Shown: positions 1-11,319, numbered from the stretch's first letter. The stretch: 64,000 bases of DNA from Symbiodinium natans (GCA_905221605.1 CAJNDS010002345.1:85694-149693), one strand, 5' to 3'. A program made the numbers and translations. Notes: generated by a model from the letters alone, not told the origin.

Positions 1-1002
1 CTGATCCACGCTGGCGAGGAAGTCCAGAAGCAGTCGGACAACATCCGCATGGCCGTCACTGCAGGCCACCTGAAGGGCGGTCAGTCCGTCGAAGTCGGCG
101 TAGTTCTGGTTCGCGTTGGCCTGCAAGAGCGACCTCACCTCGGATGGCCCTTAAAGACCTCTGAGATTTTTTCCTGAATATGATGCTCTTAAACCCAAAG
201 AGGGAACATACAAAATGTTCCAAGGGCCCACCCAGTCACAATCTCGAGGTGGCCAACTTCTGCTGCCAAGTGGAGCGATGGCGCACCATCACGGTTGGCT
301 ACGTGAAGGTCAGCCCGACTCTCAATCAGCAGGTTCACCACCTAGGTTGCCCAGTCACCTATAGGCTTTAAAAAGGGTGCCTTTTTGTTCCGAAAAAGGG
401 GCTGATAAGGGAACCTCAAGCCCCCCCAAAAAGGGAACAGGGGCACTAACTGGGCATCCTAGCCACGGCAAGCTGGCCATGGATGGATGCTTCACCGAGA
501 GGCCACTTGCCATCCTCGTCCTTTAAGTTCGGATCTTGCGGCCGCTGCAGAAACCACTCCTGCACCATTGTTGGGGGGTACTACCCTTAAAAAAGGGGGG
601 GGGGGTACTACTTAAAAATGACAACGTTTGTTCCTTAGTGGGTTTGAATCTTGATAAACATGTAGAAATACTTTTCAAGAATGACCCAGACTCGACTGTG
701 ACGACATATCCGCGGGCTGCGGCAAGAGTGAGCTGGCCGCGCTGCTCTGCATCTGTGTCCTGGAAGCCACCCAGCACCACGAGCTGCAAGTCGAGAGGCA
801 GCTTCAAGGGGGGATGCAGGTAGCAGTTCAGGGGAAGAATGTCATTCAGAGGAACTCCACCAATCAGAAGCCGAATTCTGAATCGTGGTATGCCGATGAG
901 CCGGCTGAGATGTTGCTTCAGAGCCCTCCCATTCGGAAGCAACTCCGCAACATCCGCCGGGATCGGCAGTTCTGCTCCGGACAACCCGGCGATCCGCAAC
1001 AT
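1..1002 (-). CDS. Ankyrin-repeat protein, 5' part (exons 1 and 2), runs off the window
   Basis: Exon 1 lies at about 706-1002. It starts at ATG 1002 with MLRIAGLSG, then a ubiquitin-like stretch (ALKQHLSRL, RIRLLIGGVPLND, LDLQLVVL) and ends in a helix reading LTLAAARGY. This N-terminus followed by ankyrin repeats is a very common Symbiodiniaceae architecture (known family, function mostly undefined, protein binding likely). Exon 2 at 1-149 gives EVRSLLQANANQN and then a full ankyrin unit, DGLTALQVACSDGHADVVRL, and is still open at base 1. The intron (about 150-705) ends TTTAAG|G and contains a decayed introner copy. The exact donor near 706-712 is ambiguous. The continuous reading frame past 706 to 523 is intron read-through, not protein. 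No earlier in-frame exon was sought beyond 1002; the ATG matches the family start. Confidence 0.85.
341..462. mobile_element. Decayed introner-type element inside the ankyrin intron
   Basis: Left end CCTAGGTTGCCCAGT and right end ACTGGGCATCCTAG are degenerate versions of the terminal inverted repeat seen in intact copies (28691-28802, 44420-44528). Internal landmarks are kept: AAGGGTGCC, ATAAGGGAACC and a purine-rich stretch before GGGCACTAACTGGG. It lies wholly in the inferred intron of the ankyrin gene. Confidence 0.65.
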
Positions 1003-1534
1003 TGCGCCACAAGTGGCAGAAAATCGGTTACATCAGGACCGGACCTGCCCTCGGTTTGCTAGATATGCGCTAGCGATGCACCTTGCCGGCATCTTCGCGT
1101 ACGTGACAAGCTGAATCAGACTCAGCCCGTCTATCCTGCCGGGATAGCTAGGGAAACGAGATGAAGACTTTCATGGGTGTTACATCAACCGGCAGATACC
1201 AAGCCCTGAGCACCTGGATTCTTACCCTCAGGGCCTTCATTAGACCCAGGGTTGGGGGCAGGGTCCCTGCACGACGCATCTGTAAACCCTAAACCCTAAA
1301 CCATAAACCTAGACCGGAGTTCGCATCCCGGCGAGCTGAAGCGAAGCCGGCGGCGGGATTCTGCATCTGCAAAGACCCTGATCTAGGGTGTAGGGTGTTA
1401 ACTTCGGGTGTGTTTAGAGGGTTGAGGTTTGATCCCGAAGCTCCCATACTCTAAGGCCTCTAGGCCAACGCCCGAAAAGAGTTCCTAAACCCTAAACCCT
1501 AAACCCTCAACCCTCAACCCTAAACCCTAAACTC

Positions 1535-1622
1535 CCCTCCAAGGGCCCGGCAGGCTCGCTTGGCATCCTCGAAGTTCGCATACATCTCAGAGGGGTTTGG
1601 GGTTAGGGGTTAGGGATTTAAG

Positions 1623-1655
<33 letters not shown>

Positions 1656-3085
1656 GGGGTGGGGGGGTTTAGGGAATTTACGGGTTTAGGGGCTTAGGGG
1701 GCTGTGGGCGGCTTTGGGGGGGCCACCTGGTTGTAGCATCGACACATCCCCTACTGGGTTCGGAGTTAGGTTTCCAGGAGCAGGGCTTCAGGGTTCGATT
1801 TTGAGAAGTTAATGTGGGTTTAGGGTTTAGGGTTTAGGGTTTGGGGTTTGGGGTTAGGGTTTAGGGTTTGGGACTTTAGAGGCTGGCACCTCCATGCACA
1901 TACAGCATCACTTCGAAACCAGCTGGGGTTCAGAGGGAGCGTTGATCGTCCCAACCTAGACCCCTGACTTTGAACCCTTTGAAAGCCCCTAAGCAAATCT
2001 AAACCCTTAGCTGAACCCTAAACCCCTAAACCCTAAACCCTAAACCTTAAACCCCAAACCCTAAACACCCTCGAAGTCTCAGTGGGCTGGGCGCGCGGAC
2101 CCCATGCGTCTCAGTACCCCAATAGTACTGATACCATGGTACCTGGCTGTCAAGAGAGGGAACTCTTTAGTGCTAAGCCCTAAACCCTAAACCTAAACCG
2201 CCCTAAAACCCTTAAACACCTTGAGCCGAAAAGCCCTAAACCCTAAACCCTAAAAACCCTAAAGTAGCCCCTCAAGCCTTCACACCTTAAGCCTTAATGC
2301 CCTGCTTAGCCCAAAAAGCCCGAAGTGCCGGAGTTTTCTGTACGAAGTTCTATATTCTTTTTTTTTTGGGCGGGGGGGGGGGGGGGGGGGGGGGGCAGAG
2401 GACGATCTCCCCAACAGACCGCTGACTCGGGTTAAGGCTTGGGGTTTAAGGCTTGGGGTTTGGGGTTTGGGGTTTGGGGTTTAGGGCTTCGGACTCAAGG
2501 CTGGTGACTTTTGGTGGTTGAAGTTATTCTCCATGCAACTTTTGGGGTTTGGGGTTTGGGGTTTAGGGTTCAAGGCTGGTGAAGCGGTCTCGGCACTTCT
2601 GGTGGTTGAACCCTAAACCCTAAACCCTAAACCCTAAACACTAAACCCTGAACCCTAAACCCTAAACCCTAAACCCTAAACCCTAAACTCAGGCGTCGCT
2701 ATCGCATTGAACGCCTGGATGTCGAGGATTGGCTCAAGTTCAACTCTTGGGGATGCTTTAGAGTTCGGAGTCCTCGTTCACGGTTACCGTCAACCCTAAA
2801 CAGTCCTCAAAAAACCCTAAAACCTCCTGAAACCCGAAAAAACCCTGAGAAAAAAAAGAGGCTGACTTCAGGTTTAGGGTGGCGAGCTGTTGGTGCAGGA
2901 GTCGAACAAAAAAAAAGCCCTAAACCCTAGACCCTAGACCCTGGACCCCCAAACCCTAAACTCTAAACCCCAAACCCTAAACCCGAAACCCGAAGCCCAC
3001 GAAAAAAAAAAAAAAAAAAACGCTGCACTCGGGCACCCAGGTATCTGAGATCATGTTGAACTGAAAGAAGGGCTCCCCTTCACCG
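1535..3085 (-). CDS. Exon islands of an unrecognised minus-strand gene
   Basis: Five short unique islands between heptamer tracts read open on the minus strand: about 3022-3085 (EPFFQFNMISDTWVPEC), 2690-2748 (ELEPILDIQAFNAIATPE), 2069-2148 (WYQYYWGTETHGVRAPS), 1881-1924 (GFEVMLYVHGGAS) and 1535-1588 (MYANFEDAKRACRALGGE). The last resembles the A...C..LGG segment of C-type lectin-like domains, too short to be sure. Order and strand are compatible with one gene, but splice junctions were not worked out. Introns would be CCCTAAA/TTTAGGG tracts plus runs of G at 1635-1669 and 2372-2395. Confidence 0.4.
2005..2695. repeat. Interstitial telomere-type tracts (CCCTAAA and TTTGGGG/TTTAGGG)
   Basis: CCCTAAA tracts at about 2005-2065, 2170-2265 and 2609-2690 alternate with opposite-strand TTTGGGG/TTTAGGG tracts at 2430-2490 and 2540-2575, separated by about 100 bp of unique sequence. 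A 24-base G run sits at 2372-2395. Confidence 0.9.
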
Positions 3086-3099
3086 CCTCATCTGAGGAT

Positions 3100-4200
3100 T
3101 CAGGGTTTAGGGTTTAGGGTTTAGGGCTTGGGGCTTGGGGCTTAGGGCTTAGGGTTTAGGGTTTAGGGTTTAGGGTTTAGGGTGTGGGGTTTGGGGTTTT
3201 GGGGCTTGGGGCTTCAGGATTAGGTGGCTGGGCGGGGCTCAACATGGCATCCATACGGGAAACCGAGCCTGCACAACACGCGACCGGAGAACAAGCCTAC
3301 ATCCTAAACCCTAAGCCCTAAACCCTAAACCCTAAACCCTAAACCCTCAACCCTAAACCCTAAACCCTCAACCCTAAACCCTAAACCCTAAAACCTAAAA
3401 CCCCAAGCCACACGGGTGGTTGTGAACCAGGGCCTCTCTGTCTGGGAGTGCGCATGTATGAATGTCAGGCATCCTACTTCCCTCCAAATGCAAAACAGCC
3501 CTATTCTAGGGCATTGGTGTCCATCTGCAACCAAAGCTTGAAAACCTTCGGAAGGACCTGTCATTTATCCTAAGCCGTAAACCCTTAACTCTCATCACCC
3601 TCTGACGAAAGTCCTTAACCCCTAAACCCCAGCCACTCTACCATGACCTACGCCCTCCAAGGTCCTAGACACTCTAACTCTACTCCCCAAGCCCCAACAG
3701 TCTAGGAGAACCTTGAAGCCCTACAAACCCTAAACCCTAAACCCTAAACCCTAAACCCTAGACCCCATCTCTCAACCCTGCAACATCCATCTCATGCCGG
3801 GGTGGTGGCAGCAAGGGGCCAAGCAGGGTCCTGCCAGGAGCTCCGTGGGGGTACCGAGCTTCAGGCTCGGAAAGCTCGGGATCAGGGTTTAGGGTTTAGG
3901 GTTCCAACTTTTGACATGGCTCCCGTGCGGGTTTAAGGGCTTTTGGGGTCCAGGGTTTTCAGGGCTTTCAGGCTTAGGTGCAGCTTCAACCCCAAACCTG
4001 AACCCGATCGTGGCACGGCCCTGAATACATCGAGACGCCCCCTAAACCGCACTGGGCACACCTCGCACACAAAGGGAAAACTCTGTCTGACTGAGTGGGA
4101 CGATACCTACAAGCACGCCACCTTTGAAACCCCAAACCCTAAACCCCAAACCCTAAACACCCTAAACATCCTAACCACCCGAACCACCCGAAACACCCTA
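3100..4200. repeat. Heptamer tracts with unassigned unique spacers
   Basis: TTTAGGG at 3100-3190, CCCTAAA at 3302-3400 and 3722-3770. The spacers 3215-3300, 3405-3572 and 3775-3885 have open frames on one or both strands (plus-strand 3420-3572 is open), but I cannot assign a product or choose a strand. Confidence 0.8.
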
Positions 4201-4650
4201 AACCCCTGAACCCTAAACCCTAAAAAAGCCTAAACCCCCAAACCCCCAAACCCCCAAACCCCCAAACCCCCAAACCCCCAAACCCCCAAACCCCCAAACC
4301 CTAAAACCCTAAAACCCTAAAACCCTAAAACCCTAAAACCCTAAAACCCTAAAACCCTAAAACCCTAAAACCCTAAAACTAAAACCCTAAACCCCTAAAA
4401 ACCCTAAAACCCTAAAACCCTAAAACCCTAAAACCCTAAAACCCTAAAACCCTAAAACCCTAAACCCCTAAAACCCTAAAACCCTGAAACCCTAAAACCC
4501 CTGAACCCTAAACCCTAAAAAACCCAAAAACCCAAAAACCCAAAAACCCAAAAACCCTAAAACCCTAAAACCCTAAAACCCTAAAGCCCCCAAACCCTAA
4601 ACCCCTAAACCCCAAACCCTAAAACCCTAAAACCCCAAACCCCAAACCCT
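4200..4650. repeat. CCCTAAA-derived array with AACCCCC and ACCCTAA(A) sub-arrays
   Basis: Starts with a pure 7-mer run of ACCCCCA (about 4228-4300), then an 8-mer run AAACCCTA (about 4300-4500) and an AAACCCAA run near 4520-4555. Each variant forms its own homogeneous block. No gene seen. Confidence 0.9.
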
Positions 4651-4734
4651 GCGCGATGCCGGGTCCTGCTTCGATGCCGCGCGCATCGTACCTTGCTCGG
4701 TGCTTGGAGCGCTTAGGGCTCAGGGTTTTTGGGG

Positions 4735-5040
4735 GGCTTTGGGGTTTAGGGTTTAGGGTTTAGGGGTTTAGGGTTTAGGGTTTAGGGTGTAGGGTTTAGG
4801 GTTTAGGGTTTAGGGGTTTCGGGTATTGGGGGGCATTTCTACGTTTCTGGGTTTTGGGGTTTTGGGTTTAGGGGTTTACATTTAGGGCTCAGGGCGTTGG
4901 GAGGCTTTACTACGGTACTGGGTTTGGGGGTTTAGGGCTTCGGGGTTTAGGGGTTCGGGGTTTGGGGGTTTAAGGGTTTACGGGTTCAGGTTTAGGGGTT
5001 AGGGTTTAGGGCTTTGGGCTTTGCGGCTTTGGGGGTTTAG
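4735..5040. repeat. Degenerate TTTAGGG array
   Basis: TTTAGGG, TTTAGGGG and TTTGGGG units with many single-base variants, leading into the 192-bp repeat. No gene seen. Confidence 0.85.
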
Positions 5041-5995
5041 GGTTTAGGGCTCAGGGCTTTAGGGGCTTTAGGGTTCTAAGGGTTTGGGGGGGTGTTGGGG
5101 TTGTGAGGGTTTTGTTGGGGCTTTAGGGTTCTAAAGGTTTTGGGGGGCTTTTAGGGTTCCAAGGGCTTTGGGGCTTTAGGGTTTAAGGGTTTTGGGGGCT
5201 TTAGTGTGCTAAGGGCTTTAGGCCGGGCTTAGGGTTTAGGGCTCAGGGCTTTAGGGGCTTTAGGGTTCTAAGGGTTTGGGGGGGTGTTGGGGTTGTGAGG
5301 GTTTTGTTGGGGCTTTAGGGTTCTAAAGGTTTTGGGGGGCTTTTAGGGTTCCAAGGGCTTTGGGGCTTTAGGGTTTAAGGGTTTTGGGGGCTTTAGTGTG
5401 CTAAGGGCTTTAGGCCGGGCTTAGGGTTTAGGGCTTTAGGGGCTTTAGGGTTCTAAGGGTTTGGGGGGGTGTTGGGGTTGTGAGGGTTTTGTTGGGGCTT
5501 TAGGGTTCTAAAGGTTTTGGGGGGCTTTTAGGGTTCCAAGGGCTTTGGGGCTTTAGGGTTTAAGGGTTTTGGGGGCTTTAGTGTGCTAAGGGCTTTAGGC
5601 CGGGCTTAGGGTTTAGGGCTCAGGGCTTTAGGGGCTTTAGGGTTCTAAGGGTTTGGGGGGGTGTTGGGGTTGTGAGGGTTTTGTTGGGGCTTTAGGGTTC
5701 TAAAGGTTTTGGGGGGCTTTTAGGGTTCCAAGGGTTTTGGGGCTTTAGGGTTTAAGGGTTTTGGGGGCTTTAGTGTGCTAAGGGCTTTAGGCCGGGCTTA
5801 GGGTTTAGGGCTCAGGGCTTTAGGGGCTTTGGGGTTCTAAGGGTTTGGGGGGGTGTTGGGGTTGTGAGGGTTTTGTTGGGGCTTTAGGGTTCTAAAGGTT
5901 TTGGGGGGCGTTTAGGGTTCCAAGGCTTTTGGGCCTTTAGGGTTTAAGGGTTTTGGGGGCTTTAGTGTGCTAAGGGCTTTAGGCCGGGCTTAGGT
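5040..5995. repeat. 192-bp higher-order tandem repeat built from heptamer variants, five copies
   Basis: The landmark GGGTTCTAAGGGTTTGGGGG starts at 5071, 5263, 5448, 5640 and 5832. Spacings are 192, 185, 192 and 192 bp; the 185-bp interval lacks one CTCAGGG unit. Copies are nearly identical, the last (5832-5995) somewhat diverged. The unit is composed of TTTAGGG-like words, so it is a higher-order repeat derived from the telomere-type motif. No gene seen. Confidence 0.95.
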
Positions 5996-6287
5996 TTTTC
6001 AATTTAGGCTCAGGGTTTGGGGAGGAGGTTGCTCAGTTCAGTTTTAGGAGGATGCAGCCAAAGTAACGAGCTTACCCTCAAAGCTATGGAAACTTTGTAG
6101 CTAGGTTGGCCCACAGAACGGACGAAACATACTCCCAAATACCAGCCTCCTTAACCCAGCTACAACGAAAAAACGGTACATACGAGCATAACCCAAGAGC
6201 TATTTCATATCCTAGACCTTGCACCCAAATCCGAAAACTTATAAACCCTGAACCCTCAACCCTCAACCCTAAACCCTGAACCCTAAA

Positions 6288-7155
6288 CTGGTCAAAGACT
6301 AGGCACTCAGATGCTCGAAAGTTCTTGTCCGCAGGGGAGAGGATTGCCTCTCAAGCTACCAGATGCCAGCTGCCCGCGCCGCCCCAACGTTTAGGGTGGA
6401 GGGTTTAGGGTTCGGGGTTTAAGGTTTAGGGTTTAGGGGTTTAGGGTTTAGGGGTTTAGGGGTCTAGGGGTCTAGGGGTCTAGGGGTTTAGGGGTTTAGG
6501 GGTTTAGGGGTTTAGGGGTTCAGGGGTTTAGGGGTTTAGGGGTTTAGGGGTTTAGGGGTTTAGGGGTTTAGGGGTTTAAGGGTTTAGGGGTTTAGGGGTT
6601 TAGGGGTTTTGGGGTTTTAGGGTTTAGGGCTTAGGGGTTTAGGGCTTAGGGGTTTAGGGGTTTAGGAGTTTACGGGTTCAGGGGTTCAGGGGTTTAGGGG
6701 TTTAGGGTTTAGGGCTTAGGGGTTTGGGGTTTAGGGTTTAGGGTCTAGACACTCTTGGACACATGGGACATCTCCCTGGCCTTTCCGACGTGCTCTACAC
6801 CCCAAGTTCTCTCAAGACCACCTTTTGCGTGGCATGGAGTGCCTCAAGTAGTGTGGGCATCCAAATCTGGACGCCCTAAGCCCTACACCCTAAGCCCCTA
6901 TAAGCCCCTAAGCCCCCTAAACCCCCTAAACCCCCTAAACCCCCCCCCCCCCTAAACCCCAAACCCCCTACAACCCCCTACAACCCCCTAAACCCCCTAA
7001 ACCCCCTAACCCCCTAAACCACCTTCCCTCAAGCGCCCTTCCGGGCCCCTTAAAGCTAACAACCAAGCAGCACCCTCTGCGGAGGAGCCTCTATCCCGCT
7101 GCAGGCTTTCGGCGTGATGTAGGCGGGCTTCTGCTCGGTGCCTGGGGCGATGTAG
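6288..7155 (-). CDS. Exon islands with two candidate C-termini, unrecognised
   Basis: Minus-strand islands: 6288-6355 (ILSPADKNFRASECLVFD), 6795-6871 (IWMPTLLEALHATQKVVLRE, then stop at 6795) and 7056-7155 (YIAPGTEQKPAYITPKACSG, stop at 7056). They are separated by TTTAGGGG and CCCCTAAA arrays. The two stops suggest either two gene ends or an unrecognised splice. No family recognised. Confidence 0.35.
6395..6745. repeat. TTTAGGGG octamer array
   Basis: About 350 bp in which the dominant unit is the 8-mer TTTAGGGG rather than the heptamer, with a few TCTAGGGG and TTCAGGGG units in adjacent blocks. The reciprocal CCCCTAAA orientation follows at 6885-7025. Confidence 0.9.
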
Positions 7156-7468
7156 GGTTTAGGGTTTAGGGTTTGGGGTTTGGGGTTTGGGGTCTTTGTA
7201 CCAAATCCCAAACCGCTTGGAAGGCAAGCGATTCTGCTGCACGCCCTCCGCAACCTGGTGTGCTTCGGTTATATTCCGCCCATCTGGCTCGCAGCGTTCG
7301 GGGTTCAATGGGCTTGTGTGAGGCCATGAGCAGCAGGACCCTAAACACCTTAAGCCCAAATTCGCCTACGCCCACACCCCTGAACCCTGAACCCTGAACC
7401 CTAAACCCTAAACCCTAAACCCTAGACCCTAAACCCTAAACCCTAAACCCTAAACAAAAAACCCTGAA

Positions 7469-7572
7469 CTGCCCTGAGCCGCAGCAGAGGCACCGTAGTT
7501 GTCCAAGCAGGTTGCGTTGACCGCGCCGGTGGCGTACTGATTCTGGGTGCACCTCAGGGCGCTGCACTCAGT
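7469..7572 (-). CDS. Exon island, cysteine-containing, probably of a secreted or surface protein
   Basis: Open on the minus strand through the whole unique island between a CCCTAAA tract (7378-7460) and a TTTAGGG tract (7575-7685). It reads CSALRCTQNQYATGAVNATC followed by LDNYGASAAA. Three cysteines and an N-glycosylation sequon (NAT) suggest an extracellular protein (inference). A similar composition is seen at 12484-12570. Family not recognised. Confidence 0.45.
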
Positions 7573-7780
7573 GTGGTTTGGGGTTTAGGGTTTAGGGGCT
7601 AGGGTTTAGGGTTTAGGGTTTAGGGCTTAGGGCTTAGGGTTTAGGGTTTAGGGTTTAGGGTTTAGGGTTTAGGGTTTAGGGTTGGGGCCGGTAGGGCCGA
7701 AGGCCTCATGATTTCATGGCCCGTGCACTCAGGGCAGGGTTTAGGGTTTGCAGTTTAGGGTTTAGGGTTAGTGGGTTAGT

Positions 7781-7855
7781 CATGTCATGTTGGTGCACAT
7801 CAACCAGAGCCAGCAACATCTGCAGGCTGTGAGCGTCAAAGAACACCGCCCCTAC
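7781..7855 (-). CDS. Exon island, unrecognised
   Basis: Minus-strand open frame AVFFDAHSLQMLLALVDVHQ with no stops in the island; the other frames are broken or less protein-like. Confidence 0.4.
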
Positions 7856-8371
7856 TCACAAAGACGGCCCGGGAGGATATGATGCAAACAGCTTTTGCTG
7901 GATATGCTCTATGCCTCCATGCTCACACGACATGCGACCAGAAGCAACCCACCTGGCACGTTCAATAACTGAAGGATTAGGTTCAAGGGTTTAGGGTTTA
8001 TAGGGTTTTTAGGCTTTAGTGTATAGGAGCTATTAGCCCATGCCATCATATCCGAAAGCTCGAGGCCCCGAACCCACACTGTCTGAGCCCGCACCAAGTT
8101 TCAGGCCAAGCTCTAGGACCCTAGGAGGAGCCAACATAGAGAGTCTAGACTCTAAACCCTGAAACCCCTGAAGCCCCAAACCCTTAGAAGTTAAACCCTA
8201 AGATGAAACAACATGTATACCTTTATACTTTAACCTCTAAGATGCACCACAAGTTATGGCCGAAGCCTGAAACCCACAACAATGTCTATAAACCCTAAAC
8301 CCTAAACACTAAACCCTAATCCTTAAACCCTAAACCCTAAACCCTAAATCCTAAACCCCAAACCCTCAACC

Positions 8372-8459
8372 CAGTCTGAGTGGCGGACTGCTCAATGGCC
8401 TGGTCCATGTCGTCGGCGGTGAACGCCTCGAGGAGGCACTTGATGCGCTTGGTGGCGCC
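8372..8459 (-). CDS. Exon island, unrecognised
   Basis: Reads GATKRIKCLLEAFTADDMDQ and AIEQSAT on the minus strand, preceded by CCCAG|G (AG|G acceptor). Amphipathic and Ala/Asp-rich, clearly protein-like. Confidence 0.5.
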
Positions 8460-8623
8460 TGGGAGAGGGATTAGGGTTTAGGCTTTCGGGTTTAGGGTTT
8501 GGGGTTTAGGACTTAGAGAGATTGTCTGGGGTTCTGGGCGAAAGTTTTGGGCGGGTTTTGTTTCTTGCTTGGGCGGGAAGGTTTAGTCCGAGCTTCGGTT
8601 GCTTAGGGCTTCCCGGGCCCCTT

Positions 8624-8713
8624 CTTGGTAGCCCAGTAATCTACAATAAGGGCACTCCTTAATGAGGGAACCTTGAAATAATAAAAGGGAAAAGGGTACC
8701 ACGGGCTACCAAT
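8624..8713. mobile_element. Introner-type element copy
   Basis: CTTGGTAGCCCAGTAAT at the left and ACGGGCTACCAAT at the right form the family's terminal inverted repeat. Internal words AAGGGCACTCC, TGAGGGAACCTTGAA and AAAAGGGTACCAC match other copies. It lies between a possible minus-strand coding segment (about 8714-8800) and a heptamer region. Confidence 0.85.
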
Positions 8714-9418
8714 CCCGGCCTCCCGGGATGCTTTGGATCGCTTTGCTGAGCTCGATGTTTTCGAGTTGTCTTGGGATGGGCATTGTAGTTGAGCCAAACA
8801 ACCCTGACAATTCAAAATTAGATCACACACAACTTCTGTTGTTGCCCTGGTCTTGAGGGTTTAGGGCTCTTTCTAGTTCTGGTATCAAGGATTCTGGGTT
8901 CAGGGTGTAGGGCTCAACTGCCGAGCTTGCATTTTGAGACTAATTTTCGGTAGTGCTCAGGGCGTAAGGTGTGGGTCGTTCCCCAGGCCGCTCTTTCGCC
9001 AAACTTGTACACTTGCCACTGACAACCCTAAACCCTACACCCTAAACCGTAAACCCTAAACCCTAAACCCTAAACCCTCACGAATATTCTAAGAAGAACC
9101 TCAGGGTGCTTTTGGGGTTTCAGGGTTTAGGGTTGAAACCTGCAACCCTCCACCTTCTGCGAAAAACATCCTGGCGACAATTATTACGGGCCTGACATGC
9201 GGACAGTTCTCTACATCCTAAACCCTACACCCTAGAGCATGGTAGGCTTCGCATCATAGAACCTCAAACCGGAATCCGAGACCCTAAGCCGAAGCCCCAG
9301 GCCCTAAACTCGAAGCCCTGAACCCTAAACCCCTAAACCTTAACCCGTAAACCCAAAACCCCAAAACCCCTAAACCCCTAAACCCCTAGACCCTAAACCC
9401 TAAACCCTAAACCCCCCG

Positions 9419-9500
9419 AAGCGACACTTGGCCCCGGGCGATACTCGTCTTTGAGCGAGTTCAGGCCCTCCTGACTGGCAGACACCACCTGCGCTGCGGG
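9419..9500 (-). CDS. Exon island, unrecognised
   Basis: Minus strand reads AQVVSASQEGLNSLKDEYRP and GPSVAS, uninterrupted between a CCCTAAA tract and the TTTTAGGGG array. Confidence 0.45.
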
Positions 9501-9504
9501 TGTT

Positions 9505-9935
9505 GGGGGTTTTAGGGGTTTTAGGGGTTTTCGGGGTTTTAGGGGTTTTCGGGGTTTTAGGGGTTTTAGGGGCTTAAGGGGTTTTGGGGGTATTAAGGGT
9601 TTTAGGGGTTTTAGGGGCTTTGGGGGTTTTAGGGGTTTTAGGGGTTTTAGGTGTTTAAGGGGTTTTAGGGGTTTTAGGGGTTCTAAGGGGGTTTAGAGGT
9701 TTTAGGGGCTTTGGGGGTTTTAGGGGTTTTGGGGGGTTTTTAGGGTTTTAGGGGTTTTAGGGGTTCTAGGGGTTTTGGGGGCGTTAGGGGTTTTAGGGGT
9801 TCTAGGGGTTTTAGGGGCTTTGGAAGTTTAAGGGTTTTAGGGGCTTTGGAAGCTTTAGGGGTTTAGAGTTTAGGGGTTTAGGGCTTTAGGGGTTTGGGGG
9901 TTTACGGGGTTTGGGGGGGTTATAGGGTTTAGGGC
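9505..9935. repeat. TTTTAGGGG nonamer array
   Basis: About 430 bp whose main unit is the 9-mer TTTTAGGGG, with TTTCGGGG and CTTTGGGGG variants; degenerate at the right end. No gene seen. Confidence 0.9.
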
Positions 9936-10298
9936 TTAATCAGGTTGGAGAGCAAGGGGTTTACCTTCCGAACCCCAAAACCTACCTTTTTTGTAGCGTC
10001 CCGAATCATCCCGTGAGGATCTTCATATTGTCAGCACCTTCAAAATTATTCATATATATATATATATATATCTACTATAATGTTTATTTCTGTTCATTTT
10101 TGCCTTATTGTTCTTATTTTTTCTTTTGGGGGGGGGTGTTGCAGGTAGGATCTCTACAGCGTAATCCCCCAGGCCGGTCCTAAACCCAAAACCGCCCCCC
10201 CCCCCCCCCCCCCCCCCCCCCCACCCCAATCTTGAGGGGCTTTACGGCTTGTGATTCAGATGCAGAGTGGGCAGTTAAAAACCTTACCCACCTTTTTT

Positions 10299-10398
10299 GG
10301 GAGTTGACGATAATAGGGGACCCCTATTACCCCCGAATAGTAGGATCGGCTTATAAACGGACCTAGCTATTAAGGTACCCCGTTTATCGTAAACTCCC
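10299..10398. mobile_element. Short inverted-repeat element (MITE-like), family B
   Basis: GGGAGTTGACGATAA at the left and TTATCGTAAACTCCC at the right are inverted repeats (one mismatch in 15). Internal GGGGACCCC and GGTACCCCG words are also near-palindromic. Total about 100 bp. No coding capacity. Confidence 0.75.
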
Positions 10399-10493
10399 TT
10401 CTGGGAAACCTCAACATAAGAACTGAGCTGGCTGGCGTGCTCACCGAATTAAACCGGTCACGTCGGCCACAGAAAAGAGCACAGAACCAAACC

Positions 10494-10580
10494 TGACATT
10501 GAAAGTTGTACGAGGCGCACCAACTCCCAACTCTGCTGGAGGGTCCTGCCTCCGAGTAGAATTGCCACCGGGCGTCTTCG
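10494..10580 (-). CDS. Exon island, aromatic and cysteine-bearing
   Basis: Minus strand reads DARWQFYSEAGPSSRVGSWC followed by ASYNFQCQ, with CCCAG|G-type context upstream. Good protein character; family not recognised. Confidence 0.5.
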
Positions 10581-11226
10581 CCTGGGACTTTCCCCTGCCT
10601 TCCTAATCCCTAAACCCTAAACCCCAAACCATAAAGCCTAAACCCTAAACCCCTTCCTGTGAAACCTTAGAGCTCGAGAAAGCCAGCCTTCCCCTCTTAT
10701 GACGCGGGCTCGGGTTTAGGGTTTAGGATTTAGGGTTTAGGGTTTCGGGTTTCGGGTTTAGGGTTTAGGTTTAGGGCTTTAACGGGAGTGAGTCCTTTGG
10801 GAGTTGTACCCAGCTTACAAATGCCCAAGCGTTTGGGGTACCCTGTCACTTCCCAAGTAGATTGGCCTTTCGAAGCTTATGCTCCCAAAAATGCCAATAG
10901 AACACAAACCTGTAAAACGAGAAATTTTATCCATGGGAGCTGGTCTAGCCCTAAACTTACCCTAAACCCTACACCCTACACCCAACACCCTTCACCCTAA
11001 ACCCCAAACCCTACACCCTGAACCCTAAACCCTATAAGCCGAAGGGCAAGACCCCAATGTGGCGCAGGACTCGTTCGTCCTGCTGTAGACCTTGCTTCGA
11101 GGCGCTAGGGGAGGGGACCCTCATGGGTTTGTAGGGTTTGAGGGGACCTCATAGACGGTTGTCGATAAATTAGGGTTTAGGGTTTCAAGGGCCTGAGGCT
11201 AGAGGGAAGCGTATGAGGGTCTAGAG

Positions 11227-11281
11227 GGGCTGGATTGATACTCAGGCACGCACAGTACTTCAAAGTCATACACGGCCACCC
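11227..11281 (-). CDS. Exon island, unrecognised
   Basis: Minus strand reads VAVYDFEVLCVPEYQSSP, open across the unique island. Confidence 0.35.
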
Positions 11282-11319
11282 TAAACCCTAAACCCTCAAC
11301 CCTCAACTAAGGGGAAAAC

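Noticed and set aside
5040-5995. CRISPR-like array
   Set aside because: Repeats are directly adjacent with no unique spacers; the genome is eukaryotic.
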